A stretch of DNA of 64,000 nt from Datnioides undecimradiatus (taxonomy: Eukaryota; Chordata; Actinopteri; Lobotiformes; Datnioididae). This document shows, piece after piece, positions 1 to 14,569 of this stretch; position 1 is the first letter of the stretch, and each line of letters starts with the position of its first letter. A model generated the notes under the pieces. It was given only the letters and a program-made list of their open reading frames with translations. It was not told the DNA's origin and did no database searches. The stretch is from assembly GCA_008933995.1 (NCBI GenBank), contig WARS01000036.1:5122419-5186418 (forward strand). Direction: 5' to 3'. A program made the translations under genes and the position numbers.

Positions 1-75
1 TTATAAGTGACTCCGTGTCCGAATACTGTTGCACATGCATGTGGGCTGTACTCTGCTGTAGGTGTGCATGTGCAG

Positions 76-2919
76 CCGGGGGGCATGGCTCACTGGCTGC
101 TAGAAGAGCAGTTGAGGAGTGCGCGTGACAAAGAGGCCCAGAGTGAGAGGGCTGCATCAGAGCTGGAGATGGAGAGGAGAAACATCCTCAATGCCATGAG
201 ATACAGAGAGCCAGAGAGAGGTGGGCTCGGCCCCTGAACCTCCGCCTCTCCGTTCAATCTCATCATCCTGCTCCAATTATTGTTGATCGGCTGATTTAAT
301 TTTACAAATCAAACGTGTCAGTTGTTTGATTAACAGCTGATCAATAAATTGTCCAAACCTCCAAAAACAATAAATTACTTATTAGCCTTATTATAATTAC
401 AGTGTATTTCCTTTGCCTCTGTAATGTAACTGGGCTTAAATCAATGATCTAATCAAACCAAACCAGGGAAGTGACATATCAACATCATTGCGATCTCCTT
501 CTCCTCTTCAAATTTCTCCACCATTTGCAATCTCTACTCAACGTCCCAGAAACTTTAATTTAACTTGCACCATTTTTAGTTTATCTCTGCTCTCTGGGTG
601 CAGTGACGGGTGGCGGAGTGGGTGAGAGGAAGGGTCAGCAGCCCACGTCGCAGGCAGAGGCAGAGCGGCAGCAGATCCTGAACGAAATGAAGAAGAAGAC
701 TCCGCTGCTGACGGACAGCAGCTGGATCCGCCAGCGCTCCTCCAACACACCTACCACCAACAAGGATAGCAACGTGCCGCCCATGCGCAGGTACAGTCCA
801 CACAGTATGTCACAACTACAAAAAATCCCACCTCTGCTGTGTGATGGTGGTGGTTGGCTATTTACATTTACTAATATCCTGTTAACGTCTGTTGAGTGTG
901 TTAGATGTAAACATTTATTTGTCCGGCTACCACTCTCTGGCCTTGGCAACGTTTATTGGAATATAACATATAAACAACTGCCACCGGCACGTTTGGTAGC
1001 CAGACATTTCAAATGCCTCCACTAACCAGCTAACGTGGGTGTGGCGTGGGTTGGCTTTGCAGAGGCGAGTCCCTTGACAATTTGGACTCCTATAACTCCT
1101 GGCGCTCATCGTGGACACCCAGAAGCAACTCTCATGTCCAAAACTACACCCGGCCTCACTCTGCCCTCTCCGGCAGCACTTCCTTTTATGGTGGCGGGTC
1201 TGGGGCCCAGCGGCCCGGCTCCTCCACTCTGCCTTCTTCCTACTCCATGGGCTCCCTCCGAGGCGGGGCAGGAACCCCCTCGTCCCCTTGGTCCCGGCAG
1301 TCGCCTTCCCCCTCATTCTCTTCTCCGTCACCCACCCCCTCTCCAGAGCCCACTTCTGAGGCGGGCGCCCCTCAACAGCGGAGCAGGTAAAATTAACAAT
1401 GCTGCTTTGCCTAACACCCCCGACAGGCTGCCTGTAACCGCTCACTCGTATACTGGGTCATAGTCCAGGTGGTGATGGTGAAGCCCTTAAACTTGGCTGG
1501 GGAGTGGTGGGAAAGAGCAACTTAAGTTGTTCTTCTTTTGAATGTATTGAATGTATGTTGCTTATGACGATGTTTAACATGAAATTCATTTGTTCACACA
1601 TGATAAGATACAATCACTTTATTCTGTGCAGGCCTTTTTTTTTTTGCAGATTCAGTGTTTAATTTCACTCACAGATACAGAATTGTTTTCAGTTTGTGTC
1701 TTCCTGCGTTTAAATTGTGAGAAGCAAGAGTCTGGCATGGATATTTTTAGAGTTAAGGTCACACTGGGCAATGTTTTTAGCCAAATTGAAGCCATGATAA
1801 TGTTCAGTTAATAATCGTCTTTTCCTGAGACTTCAGACTGGACCCAAATTTTAAAAAATTAAAAGAGCTTATTAAACAGACTGAAAATGCAAGTTATCAT
1901 TGGATATTTTAGTGGTGCTATGTTTGACGAGGAACTTCTGTTCCAATCTAACAGAGGATATGATTGGCCCTCTTCCAAAATGAATATTTAACAAAAGGGG
2001 AGTACTGGCCAGATTTGTTGTCATACCAAACAAAGGATTTATCAGTTTAACCCTGTTGTATACTGCTGTGAACGTGTGTTTCTGTGTGTGTGTTTGCATT
2101 ACATACATGTGTCACTCATGTGTGCTCAGCTCTCAAATCACAGCTGTGCGTTCTGTAATCCAGGTCAGTGAGTGGCAAGAAAATCTGTACGTTCTGTGAA
2201 GCCCCGCTGGGAAAGGGAGCAGCCATGATCATCGAGTCCCTTGGGCTCTGTTATCATTTGGGCTGTTTTAAGGTGAGACCTGGGCTCCCGTCGGCCCCGG
2301 AGCACGTCAGCACACCTCGGCCGACCCTCGAAAGCTAACCTTATCGCTCCAGAATCTTTTTCTTTTGTTACTAACCTGGTAAATCCTGGTGAATGTCAAG
2401 CTCCTGGCGTCTTTGCTGCTGAGCAAAGTAGATTTTCTGTGCCAAAACCTGCAAGAGAAACTAACCAACCACTCGTGCTGTGCCTTTTCACCAACACTTT
2501 CTTCCTGGAACTTTGGTCTCCTGCATCTGAACAGTGATCCACCCTGACGATCTTTGTCATCTGACTCTCATTTATCCTTTTCCCTCCATTTTTCTCTTTC
2601 TATACATACAATCAAAGGGGCTTCTGTCTATCCTCATCCTTCCATCTGTGGACTTGGATTTAACTTTAACCAGCCGCCTTTAACTCTTTCCTCTCCTGTA
2701 CTTCCTCAGTGTATCGACTGTAAGTCTGACCTCGGAGGATCGGAAGCCGGGGCTGAAGTCAGAATACGAAACAAACAGCTCTACTGTAACTCCTGCTACA
2801 TGCGATTCAAAAGTGAGTCCGTGGTCAACGTGATCGACATGATGCCATGTTGCTTTTCTCCAAGTGTAACTAACGTCGCTGTTTGTTTTCTTTCAGCTGG
2901 CCAGCCAACCTCTATGTGA
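76..2919 (+). CDS. lmo7: lmo7, 3' end (last five coding exons, LIM domain protein)
   Basis: C-terminal part of LIM domain only 7, a junction- and actin-associated scaffold; the 5' part lies left of the window. Exons: about 76-220, 604-790, 1063-1386, 2164-2272, 2710-2812 and the terminal 2897-2919 (TGA). The last four joins are in frame; the first acceptor (76 or 62) is uncertain. The first exons encode charged, helical sequence with [11 protein letters not shown] and then [10 protein letters not shown]...[13 protein letters not shown]. Next comes [11 protein letters not shown], restored across the 790/1063 junction and matching vertebrate LMO7, followed by a Ser/Pro-rich tail. The LIM domain is split over two exons and keeps its zinc ligands: CTFC, HLGC, FKC, IDC and YCNSC. 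The protein ends TGQPTSM. LIMCH1 is the closest alternative, but kctd12-acod1-cln5-fbxl3-mycbp2 downstream favours LMO7. Whether it is the a or b teleost paralogue cannot be told. Confidence 0.9.
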
Positions 2920-3630
2920 CGTGACCATACTCCAGCAGATTGATGAGGAAACTACCTGTGACAACAACCCATGAACTCTACAGAAAATGTTGAGGCTCTT
3001 GCAAACAGCTGGGGCACTTGGTTTGGACACACTGTGTTTATGACTCATTGATGAGAATTATATTTGTGTTTTTTTTCAGTGTGTGATTCAGAGGGTAAGC
3101 TTGCAACAAAGTTATCTCCTTTAATGTGCTGATAATATCATATGAAGTATTACAGTTGTACAAAGTTTAAGGGTTCTGCATGCACCAGAGTTTTTTAAAT
3201 GTTTTAGCCACGAAATTAGTCAAATCATTCCGTTGTCTATAAGATTATTGAGGCAGATCTTCATAATGACTTTCACTGAGACAGACTTTAGAGATACTGA
3301 GAGAGTTTTTGAAAGGAGCCCTGCAGGATCATCTCCTCTTGTTCATGCTTCTGTTTCCGCTTGTGATATTAACACGTTCCGTCGACCGAGCTCTTCTTAT
3401 CGTGTCTATGTGCCTTTTCGTTTGTAACGGGGAGAAGTAACTAAGATTATTAGAATTCTTTCAAAATATATTTATAACCGTCTGCTTGGATAGCACTTGT
3501 GTGGAGTTTTCATTGATAGATGGAGGATTGTACACGTCAGCAGGTTTCCGTGTGAAGGCTATCTTTATCATACTGAATGGCATTGAGGCAAACAGTAACA
3601 TTTGTAAATAAAATGACTAAATGCTCATCT
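2920..3630 (+). other. lmo7: lmo7 3' UTR with polyadenylation signal
   Basis: Non-coding sequence after the TGA. A canonical AATAAA lies at 3607-3612, so cleavage is expected near 3625-3640. The UTR is T-rich and unremarkable. Confidence 0.6.
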
Positions 3631-4402
3631 CGGGTGCTTTTTGTGTACTTTTCAACGTCGAAATTGCATAATTATTTGCAATGATATTCCACTGTATGAT
3701 GCAAGGCCCTTCCTGCCTCTGTAATCAGAAATCATTATACTGCTCTTTCCCTGTCTGTCCCGCGCACTCTCTGTTTCTCTGCAGTGCCAACGTCATAATG
3801 AAAGGAATTTCAATGAGCTTTTGTGCAAAGGTTCAGAGGACCTGCCTGCTCTGTGTTCTCCAAAGCCAATTTGTCATGCATATTTCATTCAGTGTGCATG
3901 CATTACATTTGATTACACTTTGATAAGCTATTTTCTTAATGTATTCTGTCATTTTAGCCGTTTCATGAAATCATATCTGCATAAACATATATTGAATATT
4001 CATATGAGTAGGGACGCTCTCCTGATTGTTCAGTTTCGCAGCTCCCAAATGCATTCAAACAGCAAGGTAAGAAATTGTCCTCATTTCCCATAAATGGAAA
4101 TAAGCTCAATTGAAGCAATATATGGAAATAAGTTGGGCCGAGCATAAATTGGCTCTGTATTCTTGAGGTGAAGCACAAACAGCCCCTGGAGGAAGACGTC
4201 TCAAATTCTTAGATTCTGTTTTTAGATTTTTCTTGGCGCTCTCGTGGGAGAGAGAGATTTTAATCCTTATGCTTTGAAAACAAGCACGGCCTGAATGGCG
4301 CCGAGCAGAGTCGAGTGGCTGAGAAATATAAAACCTTTCAGGATAAGTATCCCATCTTTTCCCTCCAAAGCCAAGGCCACAACCAGTCTTTATGGAAGGC
4401 TT

Positions 4403-4406
<4 letters not shown>

Positions 4407-4434
<28 letters not shown>
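4407..4434. repeat. (GT)14 microsatellite
   Basis: Uninterrupted GT dinucleotides. Confidence 0.95.
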
Positions 4435-4437
<3 letters not shown>

Positions 4438-7400
4438 TATCTGTGTGCTGAGGCTTACAGAGAAACATTATGCTTGGCCGCTCAGAAGAATAGGGTCTGT
4501 AAAGAGATGGAACACAGATGGAGGAGCTTAGACATGCCTGCTCTACCCTCCATCCAAAAAGTCATTCCTAACTCTGAACAGCTCCCTGTAAGATGCTTTT
4601 TAATACACTCCTACTGGAAAGAGGGATTTCACATTTTTCAGAAGATTTCCAGTCAGGTCCATGTGGATGATTTTTCACCTCACAATCAACACAGAAGACC
4701 GAGTCCAATAATCATGCTCCATTTCCACAACTCAGTCGTATTTGGAAGATTTTTTTTTTAAGATTAGGTGTAGCTCAGACTCTCCAAAAGGGGGCACTGT
4801 GATCTTAGATTTATGCCGAGAGAGACTGCAGCTGGATAACTGCAGATGCTTGCAAGCATGACATTTAACAGTTCCTATTTTATAAGAAGCATGGGTGCTG
4901 TGTCCTTAGAATTTAGCCACAGTAGTTTAGAGGCGAGATGCCGTACGGAATATGTCACACGATTTTGTGGTTTGGTTTGTAAATTAATCAAAAGTGACAA
5001 CGAATTTTGGCTGAGAGCACAATCGGTAGCTCGGCTGTCAGATGGGACAAGCGGTGCTTTCCTAATTAAGTTTCATTTTTCAGTAATAAACAGATATTTG
5101 ACTTACTCCTGACCGTTTCATTTAAAGACACCTCAGACAAGCAGCACATCCTGCCATTTGCCACTTATAGGGAATGCCTTTCACACTTTAGAGAAGCCAT
5201 CAGGCGCCAATTCACCTGCAGCTTGAACTGATGCTATAATTAGTCATGTAATTGCAGACAATGTCTCAACAGACCTGTTGCTATGGCTCACAGGCACCAT
5301 GCATGGGGCTCGAAGCGTTGTCATAAACTTCAATTAACCACAGGGATTAAAGAAAATGGACTTTAAGTAAACCAGTAAATTCCCAGAACATCACGATGAA
5401 TCTGACTTGTCTCCATCCATGGTAGTATAGCATTTAATACAAAGTGGAGAATCATTAATAATGAAGATAGTTTAATAAATCCCTGAAAATGTGAGCAGGT
5501 ACTAGATTCACAGATAGAGAGACATTTCACATGATAGGGAAAATACAATCTTTACTGTACTTCTCATGAATTCACATAAGCTGTGATTACTTTGGCAATT
5601 ACAGCTCCCGAGGCTAAAGCATGACTGATTTAATTATAGCCCATCTGCAGCCATTGGAAATGATTTAACAATGTTAATAGGTGAAGGTGAATACAGAGCG
5701 CATATAAATCGAAGTAAATGTCTAATATCTTTAAAGGCCACAGCGGATGTGAAGAGGTGTATGTTTTTGCGCTGCATCATGTGATCCTTACTCCTACCTT
5801 GTATTTTAATTTTAACTCAATTCAAGTTTTTAGCTCGTAAAGTTTTTAGCTCAAAAATAAAAGGGCTCCCATTAAAATGATCTCACAATTCAAGTGTCCT
5901 TTAATGCATATGCTCATTTGAATGCCCTACTATACAGATATTATTAGCACAAGCAGTTGCAGTTCTCTTTTATCTGCGGTCTACATGTTTAAGTAAAATG
6001 TTTAAGTGTTCATTATGTGAAATAATGTGCGTTAAGGGTCCTTCATTGGTGGCACAGGTGGCTATCAACTGTTGATTATCAACAGATAAGCAGCCTCTCA
6101 CCCGCAGACATGAAAACATTTTTTCAAACTTGTACACAGATATTGATCTGTGACCTTTTGTTAAATGAGGAAATGATCAGCCTAGATCCCTACTTGCCCT
6201 CATTACGAATGCTGACTCTAATCCCCGACTCACAAAAGGGCAAGCGAGTGTGTTTTTTAAAACAAGCCTAGATTCATTTGTTGAACAAAGGCTTAAAAGT
6301 AAATATGACACATCCACAAGAGCAGGTTGGGTTCTCAGTGGATGATCATTACACATGACTCATCATGAGCAATGCTGTCCACTTTTCTTATGTTACTTTT
6401 GTGGCAAAGAAAGACATTCTTCTCCCATGTTTCCTGAAGAACAGACTCTCTGCGGGGGGAAAAAGAAAAAAAGGGTTTTCTTTATCTTTCTTCCTCTGCG
6501 TGCAAGACGACTCCATGCTGCCATGTTACAATCAGGAACAAGAACATCTGTGATTTCTCTCCGTGACCTTAAAGAGCACTCCGATTTATTTTCGTTCCTC
6601 TACTTAGTGGCTGAGGACAGAAATGTATCACTGGCAACGAGATGCATTGGAGTTGCTTTTCCAGTTGGCGTGGAGTAGCAAAGGAGTGTAGAAAGTGTTA
6701 CGCGGCTCTGAAATGATAAGAGCGCATGGTCACAGCTGGGGCACCCTGATATGCTTGAGACTGCATTATGCCCAGGGTGACAGGGGACCACGTTTTCTGT
6801 CCTCATATTAATTCACCCTGTTTCAGTCCTATAGCTGAGCATGAGCTGGAATACTGATTCTCAGTTAAGCATTTCTCACTCTTTATCTGGTGTTTTTGTG
6901 TGTCTCAAGCAGGCGAAGATGAACGGAGGAGAGCAATAATTTGCTGCCACTGAATACTATCAAATTCATCCACATGCCCAATATTGTACTGCACTCGCAT
7001 TTTCTATTCGGAGCCAGGATGCTGTAGCACTAACCCATTCATTAAAGCAGCAGCACCTCACAGTCTGCTGCATCTGTTCAAACATTATCCTGACAGGAAG
7101 ACAGATGTGTGACAGAGGCGGAAGCAGTTTATTTGATTGCATGTCACTAACAGTCCAACTCAGTCACACTGAACAAAGCAGAATTTACTTAATGAGTTGC
7201 AGCAGCAGGCACTCTGGTTGACTGGGAAAGGTGTACAAGTCAGATGGGAACTGCAATGCTTTACTGTCGCAAACTGACAGAGACGTCATAGTGAGGTTCA
7301 TCACAGACCCCCATTACCCCCTCCTCAGCTCCCAACCCTTAGTCCTCACTTGTCACCCAGGACTGAAGTTAATTAGAATTTTATCAGAGAAAAACTTAAA

Positions 7401-8429
7401 AGCGAGGGTGACACAGTCTCAAATCTGCCCTTCATTTGATGTCAGGAGAATCATTTTGACGTTGGCGCTGCGCACATCGCTACAAAGACAGACAGGGTGG
7501 CATGATGGGGGTCCTGTTTGTACCTGCCACCCACAACATCCAGCCTAATGTCACACTCGCATTAGCTGATGCAGAAATGTCCTTTGCTACTTAAATGTCA
7601 TTGTGTGGTTCTCGGTCTGTTTTTTTGAACCTATTTACACACGGTGCACTAAAAACTTGTTCTCAGAAGTAGAGGCCAATGGATTTGTGAGATCCCAAAA
7701 AAATTCACTGGTAACAATGTCGTAAAATTATTATTAAGCTGGAATTTTGCACCAATTTTGCACTGATATAGCTACGGAAAAGTGCTCCAAAGGCTTTTGC
7801 TTAAACAAATGACTATCAAAATATATAATTAAGTTAAATATTATTTTTATAACTTCAAGGTGACACCAACAGAAGCATTCTCCCTTAATTATATACCAGA
7901 AAGTAAAAGCCTACATATCGGCGCATTCCAGGAACATATATACTGATGCCAATATGATACTGATATGCCTGCAAATCTATGGGTATATATCAACATATCA
8001 TGCACTTCAACCAGAAATTCAGCTCATCACAGAATTTTATATCCACTGAATTGCTGTTGCTGCGAACACAGTCAAGTTGGTATCAAATAGTGCTTTTGAT
8101 ACCAAAGTTAGCACTGATGCTAACATTAATCTTATGCTATGCTTTTAGTAGCATTTGTATTAGAAAATAGGTTCTATGCTTACTGGGATCATGTATAAAA
8201 CCATCCAATGCAAACATAAGATTCTTTTGCAGGTTTCTAATTCTGATTCAAGTCAGCGGGAAACATTAAAAAGTCAGCCAGGGAGTTTTGAACTAACTCG
8301 TGGAGTTAATGTTAAGTAGCTTGCTGGCTACTGCTGATAAAATCTGCCATTGGCAGTTTTCATTTCAGATAGCAAAATCAACATTGGCAACTAAAAATGA
8401 GAAGTCTAGGCTGCTATGTTGTCAGGGTG

Positions 8430-8560
8430 GTGAGTGTAAGGCAGCAGGGGAGGGACCCATATGATAATGCACAATAGCAACAGTCGAGGAGTTTATTGCC
8501 GCAGCGATCGTGCAGAGGCTTGCAAACAGGCAGGCGCAGGTTCCAGGATAAAGATTTCAG
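8430..8560. repeat. Possible interspersed repeat fragment
   Basis: Contains GGGACCCATATGAT, a GAGTTTATTG segment and a CAGGCAGGCGCAGGTTCCAGG run, in an order resembling a repeat common in teleost genomes. Recognised by eye only; ends are not defined. Confidence 0.3.
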
Positions 8561-9390
8561 TATGACGTCATGTTCTTACACTGACTGGAGGAAAAAAGGC
8601 CTGTATGAGAAATATGGTTTGTAAGTGGGAGAGGATGTGAGGTGACGAGCAGGGCAGAAAGAGGTGGGAGTGAGAAAGGAAGAAAGGTCCAAGGGCAACT
8701 GGTGGACAGCTCAAGGATGGCAGCAGGAAGAGACAGATGACAGAGTGCGGCAGACTTTGTGACACATGTCAGCTTAACTTCAAGTACTGTTTTAAACTTA
8801 TGATGAATTTCAAGTTACTGTTGTAAACACACATGCTGTTTACAGGTGTAGCGTAGCAAACGCTGGCGTAGTTTCATTTTATGTTGAGTTTTCTGCTGAG
8901 CGACTTCTGGGTTAAAGCCATAGTGCAGGACTTTTATTCACCCACACCAGTGTTTTCCATTCATCTGGCTGATTAGACCTCCACTGGATAAAAATTGTTT
9001 GGAATTATATGAATAGCACAATCTCCATTGACTGCCATATCCAAACAGGCACAGCAGACTGAGTAGGACATGGACCTGTTGGATATCATAAAGTCCAGAT
9101 TCAGTATTTCTGTGAATAGCCTGAAGTGTGAGGTATACACAGGGACAGTTCTCTGTGTGAAAACTGTAAAGCCTGTTTGTATTATTTTGTATAGGGTATA
9201 TGGGTACAAATTACGCTTAAAGGTGATGTGCAGAATTGTTATTTTTCACAATTCTGGTCTGTTTTATATATTAAAGCAGCTGCAGTTAGATTAGGTTCTC
9301 TATTAATCTAACTGTGCAGCTTCAGGACCCATTAAACATCTGTGTGATATACACAGGGCAAGGGCAAATGAGGTGGGGATGAGAGAGGTT

Positions 9391-9394
<4 letters not shown>

Positions 9395-9430
<36 letters not shown>
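9395..9430. repeat. (TG)18 microsatellite
   Basis: Uninterrupted TG dinucleotides. Confidence 0.95.
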
Positions 9431-9431
<1 letters not shown>

Positions 9432-12400
9432 TTATGCAGAGGAACAGAGTAGACAAAAGAGAAGAAGAGCTGTTAAATTCATCTCTGGCAGGACAGAGTC
9501 ACACACTACGTGCCGCTGGGAGCTCTGGCGAGCGGTTGTGACTGTGCATGAGCGCTGCTCATTCACCACTGGATGTAGTAATGCCAGGACCCTGCTTTGT
9601 TCCTCGCTCTGTCTCTGTCTCTGTGTCTTTGAGTAGCCATATGGACAACTCAGTAATCCTCTGGATAGCCTAAAGCCAACCTGCGGCTGAAACAGCCCGA
9701 TTAACACACAGTGACAGCGAGACCATTGACTGGTTTTGTTTCAAATGATTATGTAACACACCAGAATGAATCATAGCACAGACTGAAATGTATACACTGC
9801 TTGACTAATATGGAGCATGTTCTACTTTGAAGGATAAGAACCTTTTGCAGCCTGTATACAGGTTTTAAATAACTAGCAGCGAAGTTTCCTAAAAGGCTGC
9901 TGTAAATGCAGTTCATTTGTGGATTCATCTGCTTTGTCCTAATCCTTCCTTTTATTTGGGCCAAAATAGGATAATTTTGTGGAACTCCACCACTTTAGGC
10001 AGAACAGTCTGTTATGCAGATTATATAATTGCAAATATTCAGTTCAGTGTAACAGACAATTTGGTTGTTATGTTTTGACAGCCCAGGTAATGCAGTGGGT
10101 CATGTTTTACAGGTCTGATTAACCAACTCCTTTCATACCGATATCAAAATCAGGACAAAGAGTTACTGACGTAGTGAGTGTCTTCACAGGGATTCAGAGA
10201 GACTGTGTAAAAGTCTGCATTTTAAGATCAGCACGGTAAAGCGGCTACAATCAATATCTTTTTGATAAGGAAGGATCAAATAACAGATCGGCTGTGACAG
10301 AAATCGCTCATACCTGCGGGTCCACAAAGCTTTGCAGTGATTTGTAGTGTGTCTCAGCTCAAGTTTGCTTTATTAAGTTTTATCAATTTGAGTTACATCT
10401 TGTTTCTGCTGCCCCCAAATGGCCAGAAAAATCCCAAACTTCTTTGGTGTCCTTCTGCTCTTTTACTGCTTAAGTAAAGACTATAAGATGATATATAGAT
10501 TTAGATATTCCCTGGACTCCACCAAAGAAGCAAAGTCTCAATCATCAGCAGCTCAGTTAGACTTGCTTTGAGGATTATCCCTACAGCGGTGGTCAGTGAA
10601 AGATAATGCTGTACAATGGATGACATAAAGCAAATTGGGCGGATTTTTTTTGGGGGGGGGATTTGCTGTTGAAGCGGGAGATCGATCAGATACTATTTCT
10701 TCTTTTCTCTGGCCTGAAAAGCTCTTAACACAGCTTTCCCTGTAAGATCAAGTTGTTTTGTTCAGAATCGGAAGGTCGTTTTCTGCTTTTTTTAAGCTTT
10801 TGGTTTGTGGGGAAGGTTTCTTTGATGATGCCTGAAGACCAGACTGATGACACACCAGTTTGAAGCATATTTTTGTCAGTGCATCTTTTCAGAGCTGCAC
10901 ACGTCACTTACACAAAGCGGCACTTTATGTGCCTGACAGTGACTCTGCTGGCTGAAACACACACCATCCTCTCCATATGTATGTAGTGCTTTTTTTTTTT
11001 TTTTTTTTTTTGGAAAGTGTGTTCTCCCCACTAGTGTGCAGCACAGAATATGTCAGGTTTAGACTTTGACTGCTGTCAAGCATTTGCCCTTTCATCTCAG
11101 ACATCTCTAACACATATTGATGTTCTCAAAGTGTATGTTTTGGCCCCTGGTTGGTCATGCTGGATGTCATTTCTTTTTGAAGCTATATATGTTCCTGCAC
11201 TTCCAGGACAAAGACATTTCTTGCTCTGAAAAAATAACAGTTTCTTTTTTATGTTGGCTGTCTGTCTTGTGGCAAGATCCAACCACCAAAAGAGGAAACA
11301 AGTAAACATGTAATACAAAACTCTTGTAAATGGCATTTATTAATTCCCATGACTGTCTGCGGTGTCCTGTTAGTGACAGGACTACATAACACAAGTGCAC
11401 AGGGTCTGTTATTCCTGATCTTGATAGCTGGAAGAAATGCCAAAATGTAGATAAAAGTGCAGATCCTTCCTCATCTTCAGACTTGCTGAATTTACCTCTT
11501 GTTGTCCTGACTTTGAGTCTCCATGAAGAAACACGAGACTGTGAAATGAATAGATTCCTGAAAAGGCGGCAGGCCAGTCGAGATGGGACTTTATTGTCGC
11601 CGCTGCCGCAAGCGGGCAATATTTCATCTGAAAAGCACCACTAGAACGTGAAGCTGTGAGTCCAGTCTTTTGTTTGTGGTCCATTCAACGTCATTATCTC
11701 CCTTGCAGAGCTGTAATTACTGTATGGTGAATAGCTTTCCAGAACCCATCATTTCCTGCACTGTAAGCCTATTGTTTTGTTCGTACTACAACAGAGGAGC
11801 AGAGCTATTGTGAATATATTGATATTAACAATTTTCATGACGGTAACACTGGAGACAGTTTTGTGCCTGTGCCATGTACAAAGAATGAAAATGGACATCA
11901 ATGAGAACCTCTGGGAGGAAATAGTCCTGAGAGTCTCTGACATATCGAAGAATTGACCCCATCCGCACTCATTGTGACAAAGACTGTAAAGGAGCACAAT
12001 ACACCAATGGGGACTGATTTAAGCCTCAGCAGTTGCTTTATTTGAAACAACTTATCCTTCTGATTTTTTTTACTGTCACACTTTGAGTAATTTAATTTGG
12101 ACTTTCAGGCTGCAAATGGGTGAGTTCATCTTTCTGAGGGTTTTGCCCTGAAGTCCCAGGCGTATGGGATGTTGATACGCCAGCTGCTATCTGCTTCATA
12201 CTTGACTGCAGGCCCGGGGGGAATGAAGCTGGGACTGGAGCTGGAACAGGGCACCCCTTAGGGATTCCTCCAGAGCCTTCACTCTTAAATCACTGTTTGA
12301 CAATTTGTTTGTTTTCAATGAATGCTCATCATTCACATTCGCATTCAGAAGGCTCTCTGTAGAGATAGGACATTAAATTCCAATGATGTATCCTCCCACA

Positions 12401-13320
12401 ACAATTTAATGTAAATACAAAATCTTTGCCATTGCTCCAATGTACATAAAGCTAAAGAACAAAAAACTCTACACAGGTGCAAAAGTAAATTCTGGATTTT
12501 ATTAACCTGCATGCCCTGCCTCGTTTTCCCTCAATTAAAAACATGCTGTGCATATGCACACTACACTCTCTGATGCATTCATGTCCCAGAGAATCGGCTG
12601 CTTTAATTAAACATTGCTGCAGACACTGATTAATCTACAAACCGCTCCACCACGCTTCCTCGGTATGCTCTCCTGTTGATATACTTGACCACAAATTCCA
12701 CAGTTGGGAAACAAAGTGACCACCAGTTGCCTCATGGCTGTATCTTTGTCTGTTTGCAATCAAGCCATTACATGTTCATCATTAAACCCCGAAAGTGCTC
12801 CGGAGTCGTACACAAAGGGAAGAGAAAAGCTGAGCTTATTAGAGTGTTTGGCTTGTTAACTTGCTAATGGCCTGGGTGTTTGCTCTAGGTTATCGTGAAA
12901 ACATCACTTACTCCCATTTGTCTCTAAACTCAATTTCATGCTCTCCTGAGCTGATACTTTGTGTCCTTAGGAGGAGGAGATATGAAGCGGTTTGAGCAGA
13001 GGGGATCATCTTTACACCGCACATCATACATGTTGGAAAAACACAGGACCTCTGGAAATGTCACTATCAAGGTTTTAAATCCTTAAGATCCTTAAAAGTT
13101 CTGCTGCTGTGGTCCAAATTTCACACCTTCCACTTATATCTTGAACAGTTCAAACTGAGTATAGTGTACCAGAGGCAGGCTATATTTAGAAAAGATGGCA
13201 GAGCTGTGCACCTCTATCATGCACCTATACATGTAATTTATCCAAATGCCAGTCATATGTTGATGTATTGACACATGTATTGGATTCCCATTTTCACCTT
13301 GGGCATTGATTTTTACCACG

Positions 13321-13322
<2 letters not shown>

Positions 13323-13360
<38 letters not shown>
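13323..13360. repeat. (AC)19 microsatellite
   Basis: Uninterrupted AC dinucleotides. Confidence 0.95.
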
Positions 13361-13362
<2 letters not shown>

Positions 13363-14014
13363 TGCAACTGGTCTCGAAGGTGACACATACAGGATTATGA
13401 AATGTGATTTTTCGTCTCTGACACTCAGTGGCCTAAAGGTTGTTCTTCTTCACTTGCCATTACACACATCTATGGGGCGACAAAAACTCATTTTCACCAT
13501 ATTAAATCTTTATAGTCCTCAAGCGGTCTTATTGTTGCCATTGTTATCAAAGCTGTTTCAGTTTGTATCACAGTAAAGTATTCACAGCCTCAGCTGTCTG
13601 ACAAGCAGCAAACCAAAACATCTTCCAGCTACAACTGAATTGTCTTCTTGTGATATTAGTTTCTGTAGTGCGACAATCCCGTGGCTCCATTCAAATTATT
13701 TTGGAGAATAATCCCTTTTCTTAATTAACAACACCACTAAGTCAGGCAGTTTTTGATAAACACCCGGTTCTCATTGTAATGCAAGCCACTTGAGGATGTT
13801 TGACTGAGCATGTTTCTCTAAACCACTGATTGATTTCCAAGGGCTTTGGCTCTTTATGGCTTCACATGAATCACACTGGCTATTTCAAGCTTTCTCACTG
13901 TTGGAAATAACTTGAATTATCTTTGCACCAAGAAAGACTGAACACCACCACACTTATTCACATATCACAAGTATTTTCCTGCTTTGTTTGAGTAACTTTT
14001 GGTTCTTTTTAAAG

Positions 14015-14560
14015 GAACTGTTCAAGTTTTTTGGGAGTATTAATTTTTTTTAATTTTTTTTTAAGTTATTCAGCTTCTGCAAAGAGTCAGATGAGAAAAT
14101 AATTCCACCTTTGCATTTGTAAGTTAATTGTTAGATGGCTAGCTTAGCTTAGCATAAACAGCTACCACGACTCCATCTGGAGTTAGAGCAATTTGAGGCA
14201 CCAGCATCTCTAAAGGTCATCAACATGCTACGTATGACTTGCCTACTTTAAACCAAAAACTGAAGTGTTAACATTTCAGTTTGTGGTTTCACAGGATGGT
14301 TTCATGCTAGACTATTTCTTAACCTGCTTAAGTTCTTTGGTGGTTGTCAGTCAACCTCACTGTGGCACCAGGAGCTCACTGCTCCCAAGAAGGAGTTTTG
14401 AGGTTTTGGTAGACAGATTTTGTTGCCAGCGATCTGTCTCAGTCTTTATGCTAGCAAGTAAAGCACACATGCTACTGAATGTAATCCAACACTGAACACA
14501 CAGATATGAAACTGGAATAAATGTTTTCATCTAATCCTCAACATGAAAAGGTTTTATCAA
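14015..14560. mobile_element. Degenerate copy A of a teleost TAGCTTAGCTTAGCATAAA-type repeat
   Basis: Contains in order: TCAGATGAGAAAATAATTCCACC, summarised here as the TCAGATGAGAA block, then GCTAGCTTAGCTTAGCATAA, a CACCAGCATCTCTAAAGGTC block, GTTTGTGGTTTCACAGG, GGACTATTTCTT-like sequence, CACTGTGGCACCAGGAG, and a closing GTCTCAGTCTTTATGCTAGC. This order matches a short non-autonomous interspersed repeat I recognise from percomorph fishes. It is strongly diverged and its ends are unclear. Related copies lie at 23141-23450 and 60574-60904; the last still shows inverted termini. Confidence 0.55.
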
Positions 14561-14569
14561 AGAAGTCAA

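Larger units (their letters stand above)
3640..14000. other. Intergenic, no supportable gene (left part of the lmo7-kctd12 gap)
   Basis: All open frames here are short, lack recognisable motifs and often run through simple repeats. Contents noted: GT repeats at 4407-4434 and 9395-9430, a CA repeat at 13323-13360, poly-T near 10990-11010, degenerate repeat-like sequence at 7900-8400 and 8430-8560, and complex unique sequence at about 5110-5330. No splice-connected coding exons could be built on either strand. Confidence 0.55.

Noticed and set aside
4106..4468. 120-aa frame through the GT microsatellite
   Set aside because: His/Thr repeat from the microsatellite; no coding support.
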